A stretch of 64,000 nt of DNA from Paragordius varius. Lineage: Eukaryota; Nematomorpha. Every line of letters starts with the position of its first letter. Positions within the stretch are counted from its first letter, which is position 1. Made by a program: the position numbers and the translations under genes. The DNA is taken from the NCBI GenBank assembly GCA_964247055.1, contig OZ176052.1, forward strand, positions 10,850,001-10,914,000. Direction: 5' to 3'. Below are positions 12,790 to 24,300 of this stretch, piece by piece. Under the pieces are notes generated by a model. It did not search any database, was not told where the DNA came from, and was given only the letters and a program-made list of their open reading frames with translations.

Positions 12790-13160
12790 TATTTAGGAAA
12801 AAAAGTTACACATCAAAATAACTGGACGCCATTTTTATTTTTCAACATTTTTGCAAATATCGTGTTTAATTGATTCTAATGCTAACATTCGAGTTAAATT
12901 TTTGGTTAAACTAAAGATTAAAATTCAAATAAACAGTTAAAGTGGTTAATATTGCATTTTTATTTTTGGATAATGTTCATATGTCGCGACTAAGTTTTAT
13001 CTTTAGGTTAATCAAAATAAGTAATTTAAAGTTTTGTTGAAGTTTTTTATACTTCGGTGCATCAATGTTATATAAACGCATTTGCAATAGTTCCATATTT
13101 TTTGGATATTTGAAAACAGGCCTGGGGTCCCCAATGACCCCAATTTAAATCGGAGGACTG
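12790..13160 (-). mobile_element. Partial MITE copy of the palindromic-TIR family
   Basis: The end near 13160, read on the minus strand, is CAGTCCTCCGATTTAAATTG followed by GGGTCATTGGGGACCCC and AGGCCTG. The interior block GGACGCCATTTTTATTT corresponds to the right half of copy 1. The opposite terminus is missing or unrecognisable. Confidence 0.55.
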
Positions 13161-13946
13161 AAATGTATGTGTTGTATCTAAGTGTTAAAAGAGATTGGCG
13201 GCAAATTTTCGGTGGTGGATCAGCTGTTTACTACAATAGGGTTTTAGATATATCTAAATTTTAGAAAAACGTAGAATAGAGGTCCTACACAAATAGCTTT
13301 ATGAGCCGAATTTTCTACCAAACGGCAGTCTTCCATACTAAAATTTAAAAAAAAAAAATTTTTAAAATACAACATAACCACTTAAATTCATAAAATTTAT
13401 TGCAACTATTACAATCTTATTTGGAAAGTTGTATTTATAGGTTACTGTAAACACCTCTACAGCAAAAAATTGGATACTGGTAACGATGCTGCTCCCAAAA
13501 TAGTTTTTTATGCATGTGATTTCAAAACATTGAAATGTAATTTTTATTAGGTTAAAACCGAAAATATAAAAAGTAGAATACAGTCATTTATCCTTTATTT
13601 TATCTAAAAAAAATTTTTCGTTAAATGGGTAAAAATATTTGTAAAGAATGGAAAATTCCGAGCTCTATGGTAACATATCATAATTATCAAAAAAGTAAAA
13701 GAAGTGTGGGGGAAGGGCGTCGGAAATCTTTGGTAAAAAAATGAAAATCATAAATTATTTTTGTTAATTTTTACGCAAAATTTTATTACATTTTTTTCGA
13801 AATTTTTTTTATTTTAAACAAAACAAATACACATAAATATTAATTTTACATATTGGTCAAAAAATATTTATTATAATTTATTTAATAGATATCAAAATGA
13901 ATAAAACTAAAATTATAACCGACAAAATATAAGGATGTAATCAATT

Positions 13947-13969
13947 GTATATATATATATATATATATA
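13947..13969. repeat. (AT)n microsatellite
   Basis: An uninterrupted run of alternating T and A. Similar runs occur at about 31773-31797, 32551-32571 and 63188-63206. Confidence 0.85.
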
Positions 13970-14096
13970 AGGGAAAACATAGGAAATGAATACTTATATA
14001 CGTTCATAAAAAAATATTATCGAACTGAATGCGTTTCATCCCTAATGCTCTATTTTGGGAAATTTATTAAACAATCATTAATATACCTATTTACCG

Positions 14097-14730
14097 CTAT
14101 TTAACCCTATTGAATGTTTTTTCTATAAATATTGTTAAAAAAGGTGAAATATATCTGGAAATTAATTTCATATCGTACTTTGCGATCAAAGAAAAACGGG
14201 ATCGTCTCTGATACTTACAATAAATGATGGTTATAATTGTTTTCATTCTCCAACCTTGGCTTTTAGCAACATCAATTAAAACTTTTTTTAAAAAATCATA
14301 ATTTTTGAAGAGAATTTGTTTTTTTTGTCGCACAATCTTTTGATTCTGCAATATTGTTCCCACAATGTAGTACATCTTGGTTTTTTTTTATTAAAATTTT
14401 ATTCCGTGAAAAAAACATTCAAGATTGAGCTGGGGGCGAATAAGGTGGTAAATATATAAGCTTGTTTCTTAAATACTTAAAATAGAACATTTAATGGGTG
14501 CGTTGTCGCAAATGACAAACGCATCTTGTGGTAACATGGCCAAAGACTCCTCCAAATTAACCTAAAAGTCTCGCCATTGAACGCGCCCTGTTTGATGATA
14601 TAATTAACAACAACCTGTATGCCAATCATACACAACAAGATATTTTTACTTATAATAAAATGAAGATATACCTTTATTAAAGTCTTTTACGATAGGTGCC
14701 TATCATCGTTGGCAGACCCAATACAACTAT
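14097..14730 (-). pseudogene. Degenerate DDE transposase (Tc1/mariner or IS630-like)
   Basis: On the minus strand, conceptual pieces in shifting frames read FNGETF, then LEESLAMLPQDAFVICDNAPI, then a degraded YLPPYSPQLN-like piece (YHLIRPQLNLECF), then a basic tail. V(I/M)CDNAPIH and the PPYSPxLNPIE box are the second and third catalytic regions of DDE_3-type transposases. Frameshifts and stops separate the pieces, so the gene is dead. No convincing terminal inverted repeats of its own were found. Confidence 0.6.
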
Positions 14731-14950
14731 GTGTGTGTCTTAAATCTTGGTCAACATAATCTGAATCTAACATTATATGGGAAAAAACCATCAGGGACAC
14801 CGAGACAAGTCTCTACTATCAATTCATTCCCGTCGATTTCATTAACGCCTATTCTAATTGAAAAAAAACCATCGTTGCCAGGCACAATACAATTTTGTGT
14901 ATGGGTCTCATACCAGCCTCAACTTATTCTGAATCTAACATTATAAAGGA
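14700..14950. repeat. Imperfect direct repeat, period about 175 bp
   Basis: The segment from about 14708 (CGTTGGCAGACCCAATACAA ... CTGAATCTAACATTATA) recurs from about 14873 (CGTTGCCAGGCACAATACAA ... CTGAATCTAACATTATA). It lies next to the DDE transposase relic and may be part of that element's sequence duplicated locally. Confidence 0.5.
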
Positions 14951-15033
14951 AAAATTTTTTTATAATGCCAGTGTTACATCCTAACGAAATCGGATTAAAA
15001 TGATTATTTAACACTTGGAAACACACTTATTTT

Positions 15034-15573
15034 AGTCCTTCGATTCAAATTGGGGTACTTGGATACCCCAGGCCTGTTTAAAATTAAATTCTGTAAAAAA
15101 TATAGAAGGAATGAAAACTATGGCAAAATTTTGCACTTATCTAACATTGATAAACCGAAATATATAAAAAATTTTATTCAAAAATACTTCATATTACTTA
15201 TTTTAAGCTAAAACCGAAAGGTAAAAATTTCGTCAACGTGACATGTGTCAAATTGTAAAATTCAAAAATTATACAAACTAAACCGCTTTTTTTATTTCTA
15301 TCAATGTTAGATGTAATTTATATAAAAAATTAGCTTTAGTTTTACCCTAAAAATTAAATAAAGACGATATTTTGCAAAATTTTTGTAAAATAAATGGCGT
15401 CGAAGTAGTTTGAGATAGAGATTTTTTTTCAAAACAAATTTTTATCAAGGTATTTTGGCATATTTATATAATATTTATCAGGATAGAAGCATAAATTCAA
15501 ATTGGTACCGTTTCCTTCAGTATTAAAAATAAATTTAGTCTGGTAGATACCCCAATTCGAATCGAAGTGTTAA
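15034..15573 (+). mobile_element. MITE copy 2 of the palindromic-TIR family, full length
   Basis: Both ends are present: AGTCCTTCGATTCAAATTGG at the left, and the complement of TTAACACTTCGATTCGAATT at the right. The interior is clearly collinear with copy 1, including GTCAACGTGACATGTGTCAA and the ATGGCGTCGAAGTAGTTTGA block. It forms an inverted pair with the copy at 16299-16735. Confidence 0.75.
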
Positions 15574-16054
15574 TATGGCATCTATAGTGAATATCCCTTT
15601 TAAAATCGCATATAAAAAAATATAATGATAAAAATTACGATTTTCCCAACCCTTTTATACAATAATTTTAAGTGTTAGTTGTTAGTGCCTCCGACGCCCT
15701 TTCATCACACTTCTTTTACTTTTTTGATAAATATGATATGGTTAATACCATTGTTTTTTCATTCTTTACCAAATATTTTGACCCATTTAACGAAAAAAAG
15801 TAAATTTTTGATAAAATAAATGATACATGACTGTAAGTAATGTATATTCCTATTTTTTGGAGGCATTTGAAAATAATTTTAGCACCCAGTAAAGAACGAT
15901 TGATGGTGTTTATAAAATAAGTATATTTCTTCAATTAAAAATTATTTATCAAAAAATAATTCTAATAGGAGAAAAATGAAAAATATAAAAACTATCATTG
16001 TAAAATAAACTTGTTGAAAAATATATATTTGCTATTATATGTGATTTAAAAATT

Positions 16055-16115
16055 TAGCGGGCCGTACAAAAAATTGTGAAGGATGGCTGCCCGCCTGAAC
16101 ATTCTGCTGGAGAAG
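16055..16115. mobile_element. hAT-like MITE terminus (fragment)
   Basis: The minus strand reads CAGCAGAATGTTCAGGCGGG ... GTACGGCCCGC, resembling the ends of the 10280-10821 element. The partner end is not found. The surrounding 15574-16298 stretch holds no gene. Confidence 0.4.
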
Positions 16116-16298
16116 TTATGAAATTGTAATATAAATTTTTTTGTAATAGATAATAGTTTTTAAATTTTAGTTGAACTATACTTAATTTTTTATTAAAATA
16201 ACCTCTGGATCAAAAAAAACTCCAATAGTGTTTATTATGATGTATTAGTCATAATTAAGCTTAAAAAAAGTTTAAAAGTCAGACAGGCTTTCTACCGA

Positions 16299-16735
16299 TT
16301 AACACTTCGATTCAAATTGGGGTATCTAAATACCCCAGACTAAATTTTAGTTAGAATTTTTAGAAAACTACTGAAGGAATTGGTCCCAATTTAAATTTTA
16401 TGTTTTCCTATCCTAAAAAAATTATATGAATATACCAAAGTATCTAAATAATTTTTGTTTTAAAAAATAAGTTTCATGTCAAACTACATCGACGCCATTT
16501 TTATTTTACAAAATTTTTGGAAAATATCGTTTTTATGTAATTTTAAGGGTAAAATTGAAGGTTTTTTTTAAATTACATAACATTGATAGAATAGAAAAAG
16601 CGGTTTATTTTGTATTAATATTTAATTTAGATTTTGTACATATGTTACGTTGACTAAATTTTTACCTTTCGGTTTTAGCCTAAAATAATCAATATTAAGT
16701 ATTTTGAATAAATTTTTTTTAAATATTTTTGTATT
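16299..16735 (-). mobile_element. Inverted, truncated MITE copy next to the ACTMAP-type gene
   Basis: It starts TTAACACTTCGATTCAAATT and GGGGTATCTAAATACCCC, and runs as the reverse complement of copy 1, losing similarity near 16735. The part corresponding to the other terminus (about 130 bp) is missing. It ends about 50 bp before the likely start codon of the next gene, so it probably forms part of that gene's 5' flank. Confidence 0.65.
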
Positions 16736-16786
16736 CAAGTGTTAAGATATTTAGGTTGTTTACCACATGTTTTTAAAGTTTACCAT

Positions 16787-17572
16787 ATGACATTAATCGG
16801 AGTGATTTCCAAGTTTTGCGATGATGGGTATGTTTTTTATTATTTTTTAGATATTTCGAAAATATTTTTATACAATGATTTAACCGCATATGTTGATAAG
16901 GCCGAATATAAAATTTTTGTTAATAATAACTATATTAATCCAATAATTCAACAAGGTCCTACATGTGGCTTAGTTTTATTATCTATGATAAGCGGGATGA
17001 GTGTGGACAAAATATATAATATTGCTAAATCATATAAATTTACAAACTGCGGAGAAATATTCTCTATTGTTCATTTCAACAAATTAGCTATTATGTGTGG
17101 ACTTGATTCAACCCTCAATTCTTTAGACGATTCAATAACATATAATTTTTTCGAATATATTGCGAATGGAAAATTGATTATTTTAGCATATGATTCTGAT
17201 AAGGATTTTAGGCCTTGTTGTGTCAATGGTACTAAAGCTCATTGGGCTGTTTTAACAGGGTTTGTATTTGTCCTAAAATCGGAATCATGCCACATTTCCA
17301 CCTCACCTCTTTTAAACTATAAAAATGTGTATAAACATGAAGCAAGTAGAAAAATTTTAGAACCTCTTGACCTATTTCTCATAGCACAACATGGTAAATC
17401 GAAAAACAGTGCTGTCTGGGCCTATAATGATCTTGTTAAGAGTAACAAAAATTTAATGGATATGGGAGACCATAATCGTCAAAGATTAGGCTATCATAAT
17501 GGACATATTGATTTAAATTTAACCCTTGCCAATCAATATTTAGTTATAACGCCTCCTCCATATCTTTTTTAG
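16787..17572 (+). CDS. ACTMAP-like actin aminopeptidase (C19orf54 family)
   Basis: Probable cytosolic cysteine protease of the actin maturation protease family, which removes the acetylated N-terminal residue from newly made actin. The 261-aa frame has QQGPTCGLVLLSM with the likely catalytic Cys60. It also has CGEIFSIVHFNKLA, and KAHWAVLTGFV with the likely catalytic His152. Near the C-terminus is FLIAQHGKSKNSAVWAYNDL, matching the family block before the end. I chose the Met at 16787 as start; the frame continues upstream to 16739 and a 5' exon is possible. The stop TAG is only 11 nt before the OMA1 start on the same strand, so the two may share a transcript. Family assignment is from recalled motifs. 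Confidence 0.82.
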   Translation: MTLIGVISKFCDDGYVFYYFLDISKIFLYNDLTAYVDKAEYKIFVNNNYINPIIQQGPTCGLVLLSMISGMSVDKIYNIAKSYKFTNCGEIFSIVHFNKLAIMCGLDSTLNSLDDSITYNFFEYIANGKLIILAYDSDKDFRPCCVNGTKAHWAVLTGFVFVLKSESCHISTSPLLNYKNVYKHEASRKILEPLDLFLIAQHGKSKNSAVWAYNDLVKSNKNLMDMGDHNRQRLGYHNGHIDLNLTLANQYLVITPPPYLF

Positions 17573-17586
17573 GTCCTTAAAGTATG
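17560..17586 (+). promoter_or_regulatory. Putative trans-splice acceptor at the ACTMAP/OMA1 junction
   Basis: The last codons of the upstream gene and its stop form ATATCTTTTTTAG, a typical pyrimidine tract plus AG. This is followed by GTCCTTAAAGT and the OMA1 ATG. The upstream stop TAG doubles as the acceptor AG. There is no room for a promoter or a normal 3' UTR between the genes. That use is inferred from position only; no spliced-leader gene was found in the window. Confidence 0.4.
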
Positions 17587-20500
17587 TGTGCTAATCGTTT
17601 GCTTCAACTTAGTTTGGTATATCAAAGGCAAATCCTAGCTCAGCATTTAAAGTTCATACATTTTTTACCAAATGTTGGTAATCGCTCTATATTGAAACAA
17701 TGTCAGACGCATCATCATCAATTATTTCACACCTCGCAAAAAAGGCCATCTCCAATTTTATGGGTCTTGCTTAAACCACTCCTCAAAATTGGAGCTATTT
17801 TATCGGGCCGGCGAATTCGATATTGGTTAAAAAGTGATCCTAAAAACAAGATTTTGGCTATCAAAGAAATCCGAAAAAATAAACATTGGATAGCGAAAAT
17901 TGGGATTGGTATCACTTTGTATGGTTTTTACTATTACTATACACATTTGGAGGAAACACCCATAACGCATAGGAAACGGTTTATCGCATTTTCCCAAACC
18001 CAATTTGAAAAGATTGCCGACTTTGAATCCAAAATAGTATGATTGATTTTTTATATCCATTTATGTCTCAATCTATTTTTACTAACTTTGATTATACAAT
18101 AGACTAACATTGCTCCAATTATCTAATGTATATATTAGTTTATTTAAATTGGATTTTAATAGCATGTTATTATATTAATTTATGGAAACATCTGTGTAAA
18201 ATATATCTTCATTTATTTTAAATTGTCCCTTTTGGAAATATAGCAAACCTCAGCACTTCAAGGCAAAATTATAACTAGGAATCATCCATATTACTCAATA
18301 GTCATAAGTGTTTTACGCCGATTATTTGATGCAAACAAGGATATACCTCAATTGGATAAAATGCGTCATTGGAATGTTTCAATTATAGATGACCCGGGTG
18401 TTAATGCCTTTGTTTTGCCTGTAACATTTTATTTAACAATTTGAAAATTATCAATATTTTTGGCATTTTATATGGATTATTTAGATGATAATGAGCAATT
18501 TTACTTTATATAAGGGAAAAATTATTGGTCTTCGGTTTGTGTTACACATAATTTCTTGAAATAAGGCGGTTCAAATACTGTTTTGGTTTAGTGGTTATCA
18601 GTTTTAAATTTTCTGAGAGCTATTTAAATTATGGCACAAAAATTACTTACGTAAATATTAATACACTTTTATGATTTAAATAAGGAAACAATTTATTGAA
18701 AATAAGGTTAACATCAATAAATTTAAAGAAAATATAATATTTTGAACCGCGGTCCCTGTTTTTAAACGGCTTCGTAACCATTTTCGAATTTAACGGTCCT
18801 AAAAAAGCAAATAATTTTATTCCGATCCCAATTAATATTTACTTATGTTATTACACAGGTAAATTAAATTAACCTAATATATAAATTTTTTAGAATGGTC
18901 AAATATACGTTTTTGCTGGGATGCTTAAACTCGTCCAAAATGTTGATCAATTAGGGATTGTTTTAGGACATGAAATGTCACATGCTCTTTTGGGTCATGC
19001 GGTAATATTATATCATGATTTTCAATTAAATTTTGACTCTTAATGTCAAATTGTTATGTTAGTCTTAAATAGTTTGACCAGTATCCGATTCATTGTTTTG
19101 ATCATACCCTTTTACAATAAAAATATTTTGAAGTTTTTGTTTTATAATTATTTAAGAGATATGTAGAAAAAAATAAATTAAGAATTTCAACTCTCTATGA
19201 TCGCCTAAAATACCTACTAACGACTCATTTTTTGTAAAGTACGCAACCTATAACGGTCGTATACAGAAATACATGATTTTTTTATGATTCGCATGAAGGT
19301 GTAAATTGTTAACTTGCGAAAATTTTCAATAAAGAGGGATATATTAAAGGTAAATAAGACCTCTTATTATATTTTTTAAACATATATATGTCCACATATA
19401 GATTGAATTAGTCAGTTATGCACATTTACTCGATTTTCTCATCATAATCGTGCTGGCTGCTTTATGGGCTTTTGTTCCAACTGATGGTATTGCTGTCATC
19501 ACTCAATGGTTTTACCAAAAAGTTATTGATGTAAGAATTTTTTAGTTTATCTATCGGTTATTTTCTCTTTTAGAACAAAAAACTTATTTTTTGGTCTTTT
19601 TAATTAAATATATGTGGACTCTTTCTAAATATTTATGCAACTAGGTGGCTTATTTTTCAACAAATGCTTATTATATGATATAAATAGTATAAATAAAATT
19701 TATTTAACCTATTTATTGTGTTAATATAAATTGATAATACTATATATTTTTAATTGAATTCTTTTGTATTAAATAAATTTATAGTATTAATAGTGTTTAA
19801 TACCCTCAACGACTGCATTTATAAGCCATGCATACCATTTTTTGTTTTTGGCTAAAAATCTAACCTTATATGCAGCATTTGATAAACTTAACATGTTCAA
19901 TAATTAAATTTATACTGTCTGATAGATCATATTACAAATGCCATACAGTCGTAAACTTGAAAGTGAGGCGGATTTCGTTGGTTTGGAACTTGCATCAAAA
20001 GTAAATTAATTGCTTTTTGTTATAAAATGTCTCAATGGTATATTAAATATCTTTTCCACAATCGTTTAGAGTTTTTATTAAATTTGTTATTTATTATATC
20101 TCTTAACATTGGACTGTTTGTTAGGCATGTTTTGACGTACGGGAAGCAGTTAAATTTTGGAAAATTATGGAATGGTACCAAAAACATGGCAAAAAAGTAC
20201 AAGGAGGCGAAGGTCTAGTCATAACACCACCTGAATGGTTAAGTACACATCCTGCCAATGAGAAAAGAGCTGAATATCTTGAAAACCTATTACCAAAAGT
20301 TTAAAATTTGTTTGTACCCATATATTTGAAAATTAAATCGCTCAAAAAATTAGGGATTTGTAATTTTTGTTCGTTATTTATTATTTATAAGTTCATTAAT
20401 ATTTTATTCCAATGTTTTAATTTCATCTTAAAAATTTATTCATATATACTGGTAATCATAAATAATCAATAATTTTATATTGTTAACCTTTTTATAATTC

Positions 20501-20794
20501 CGAATTACATTAACAGGTTTTTAGAAAAATCATAACTATTTGTTATTAATATTTGATATATTTTTACAAAAATTTGTCTGGAGCCTACAATAAAGGCCGG
20601 TTTTCTAAAAAAATTATAATCGAGGGTAAAATGGATATCATAAAAAACTGCCATTTTTTTATTTATGACTTTGGACTAAAATTAATTTCTACATATGGAA
20701 ATTTTTAATTTATTCTTGAATATATTCATAAATTTTATGTTTTTAGGCATTAGAGTTACGTCGAGCCTGTCATTGCCCAGATTTACCAAACTAA
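17584..20794 (+). CDS. OMA1: OMA1-like mitochondrial metalloendopeptidase
   Basis: Stress-activated zinc protease of the mitochondrial inner membrane (M48 family), which cleaves the OPA1-type fusion dynamin. Seven exons inferred: 17584-18036, 18244-18420, 18894-19001, 19402-19530, 19926-20000, 20125-20298, 20747-20794, giving 387 aa with consistent phases. The N-terminus is basic and presequence-like, with FHTSQK and LLKPLLKIGAILSGRRIR. Exon 2 has IDDPGVNAFVLP. Exon 3 has GHEMSHALLGHA with zinc ligands His236 and His240 and catalytic Glu237. Exon 5 has PYSRKLESEADFVGLELA with the third ligand in ExEAD. Exon 6 has PPEWLSTHP. The tiny last exon encodes ALELRRACHCPDLPN, matching the family C-terminus; without that splice the frame ends one codon later (GTT TAA). 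It sits 11 nt after the ACTMAP-like stop. Confidence 0.94.
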
Positions 20795-21398
20795 GAATCC
20801 GTTTTCAAACATATAAAACTTATATATATTCTTATTTGCTATAAAACAATATTATACAAATTGAGACAAATCAACATTATTTGGAATAAATTATTATTAT
20901 ATTCAAATCATTTTATTTTTTGTCATTTATGTAAGTCATCTTTATACCGTGAAATATCATACTTTATATTTAAGCTATTCGGTTTATCATCAAAATTATG
21001 ATTGGATGGAAATATCAAAAAAATTGAAGCGAAATAAACTTTTCTATCTGGGATACCCTGCTAGCTATTAATATAGAAATCTCCACTCTAGATATGTAGG
21101 TAATCTGATTCTAAATGCATTACACTCTTTATTTGTCATAGATAAGAAAGGGTAAATCATATATAATTTGCATAGTTTATAAAATATATGTGTAAATTTT
21201 TGATAGCATTATGAATTTAGGCTAAAAAATGTCATAATATTTCGTAAAATTGCACATGTGTAAAAACATTTTACAAATAATAAATATGGATGGAACCGAG
21301 TTTAAATAACCATTAAATATGTGACCATGTCCAAATTATCATACATTTTATGATCCCTCTTATCAACATATTTATATATGTGAATAGGTATGTTTTTT
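20795..21398. other. Convergent 3' flanks of OMA1 and the SLC10-like gene
   Basis: About 600 bp between two stop codons that face each other. It contains AATAAA-type sequence after OMA1 (near 20885) and is otherwise AT-rich with no open frame of note. Confidence 0.5.
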
Positions 21399-24300
21399 TT
21401 ACAAAGGATCACTAATAATCATTTTGTCCAGGCGACTTTTATTATATCGTCTATGTAATTCTCGCGCCGTGTAAAATGCTAACAGCGGGATAGGTGTAAA
21501 AATGGTACAGGCCACGGGTACAGTAATAGCTAAATCCGATTCCGGTTGTGGATAAATGCTCCATAGCAAAAGGATGGCTAGACCGGCATTTTGTAGGCCA
21601 GTTTCAATCGCTATAGCGATACGTTGTTCCCAAGGTATTAATGTTCCTTTTTGGTCCTTAATAGGTAAAGTAATCTCCCTTTCCTCGACTCCATCTAATG
21701 CCTCTTGCTGTAATAGGGAATCATCGGGATTAATTTCATCAGTAGGGTTTGGGATGATTTTATCATCATTAATATTATTATTAACGAGGAAGCGATTTTC
21801 CATAAAATTGTTTATATTATGGTTGTGGTTGTTTGATGTTCCAATATTTGGTTTAATTTCTATTGAATTTGACCCTTAAAAATAAATTTTGAGATATTGA
21901 CAATAGTGGAATTTAATGTTTTCATGCATTTAATCTTATAGATTTGTTAACAAAATTACTAAAACAATAAAAAGTTTTTTTATACTTTAGCAATGGTACA
22001 TGACTACTTTTATAAAGCAAAAATTTGAAATCAAAATGTTCACCCGAATAATAATGAAAGTTACGAGTGAATGTATTTTTTTTCCATACCTGAGTTAAGT
22101 GGTACCACAGTTTCAGCATATGGTGTTTGATAATCACTATTCACACCTCTGGAATGATATTGATTTAATATTATATTAGCTTTAGGATTTCCAACATTCA
22201 TTTTGTCTACATTGTCACGGTTGTTGCCTATTGTTTTTTGTGACTCTATTTTACGTTCATGACAATGAAGATTATTATTATTATTATTATTATTACTAAC
22301 AAGAATAGGTGGTGCACTTATTTTAAACTTTTTAGTTGGTCTCATCAACGGATATTCCTTTCGTGTACTTTTGCTAATTTTACCGGCAATCGCGTAAATA
22401 AAATTAACCAAAAGACATGCCGTATATCCCATGAGGTAACCACCCCAAGGGAGACCTAAAGCAGCTCCCAACAGTTTCCAACTACCCCCCATTTCAGGAT
22501 CCCGTAGTACCCGAAAAATGTATGTGTTGGACCAAATACCCATAATTACAATTAATATGAGCATGGAAACAGTAAAGGGTTTTGCCCAACGCGCTAACCA
22601 AGCGGCCCACAAAGGTTTAAGCTTTTGCAGACTTATCCCCACCAACGGTGGAATGGAAACACTCAAGAGTGATACGAAAATTTTATCGTAAGGGATACGG
22701 ATAGATGTGTCAAGATATGATACAATTTTGGATGATTGTGGAGTTAGCGATGGAGTTGATTGTGTTGACGAGTAGTTGAAATAGCTGTTGTTGTTTTTAT
22801 TAAATAAAATGAATTATTTATTAAAGTTACAAAGTAGTATAAATATTAAAATATGTAGAGTTATGTTTGAAATGGTAAAAAGCGCTTATCTATATGCCAT
22901 TGCAGAAATAAAATATAATTTGGTTTTTCAAAAAACAAAAGAGTTGGAACATTCTCGTTTTATAAATTATTAACATAAGACTAAACATTTTTCCCTACAT
23001 ATGATGTAAATTAACTGCAAATGCCTTATTTTAAAATGAAGTAAATTACGTTTTTTTTTTATTTAAAAGTTGATAAAAAAATTGATGCATAAAAACGCAA
23101 TATCCCCAATTACCACTGATAATTATTTAAAATGTTTTGATAGGAATGAAAGTTTTTTGGAAAATAATTATTAAAAATACGCTTTTGAGGTCATTGGCTC
23201 GTTAACTAGATATGATTTAAAATTTGGTGGAGATCTTCCAAACTTTGTTTCTTCAGAACTATAAAAATTTGAGGGAGAAACGCTTTTCGTAAAATCTGGA
23301 AAGATATATGGACCAAGAAGTGTGAACCACATAGGCATTGAACCTATATAAATGGTATACAGTAAAAGATAAATCTAGTTAAAATTGATTAAAGTTGTTA
23401 AAGTCTCAAAATAATCATATAGCACGTTTGTAAAGTAATAAAAAATTTTTACGTAATTTCCAAGATATAATTCAGGGAAGTTGGTGTTTTAATGATTGAT
23501 TATATATAAGAAGTCAAAAAATGAAAAATTTTAGTATTCTCTAGAATTTCTTTTTAACCAAATGTTCCTTTAAACTGCTTAATATTTTTTTAGAAAAAAT
23601 TTACAGTATGCACATTTTTTTGGCCAAATAATAGAGTAGAGTGTAAAGAAAAAACAACACGGTTAATATTGAACAATTTTTTCCTATCTTAAAACATTAA
23701 ATTTGTTTATTTAACTATGTCATATGCTACTGTATCACCAATCGGCCAACATTAATGTGAAATAGCCAACATTAATGTTCATACTGTAATTGTCATAGAA
23801 ATTTTTTACGAACCATGGTAAACAAATGTATAAAGGAACATAGTATAAAGTTTTAGCTACCAATATAAAAAAAGAGTTATAAAATATGGTGTTATAAAGT
23901 AAACTTTAATTAGATGAATTAAAAGGAAAAGGAGAGAGAATATATTTATCTAAACCTATGTATAATGGCACACAAATATGCAAACGAACGATAATTACAT
24001 ATTTTCCATATCAATTAATTTTGTGGAACAAACGATTAAACATCTTGAGAGTTTTATTTATAAAATAATGACTTAATTTAAAAACTGTTTTTTTTTCAAA
24101 TTATATATGTTTGCAATCACGACCAATTTAAAAAATGGTTAGTTTCTTAAAGTAAATTTGATATATCAAAAGTTACCGAATGCGGCCAATGTGTTTATGA
24201 AAGTTAGGAGAATGCTTAAAAGCAAATCGCCCCCCAAAATAAAGGTCCACATATTGCTAGAACCTCCTCCGGGTGAACATCCCACCAAAAAAAGACCCAT

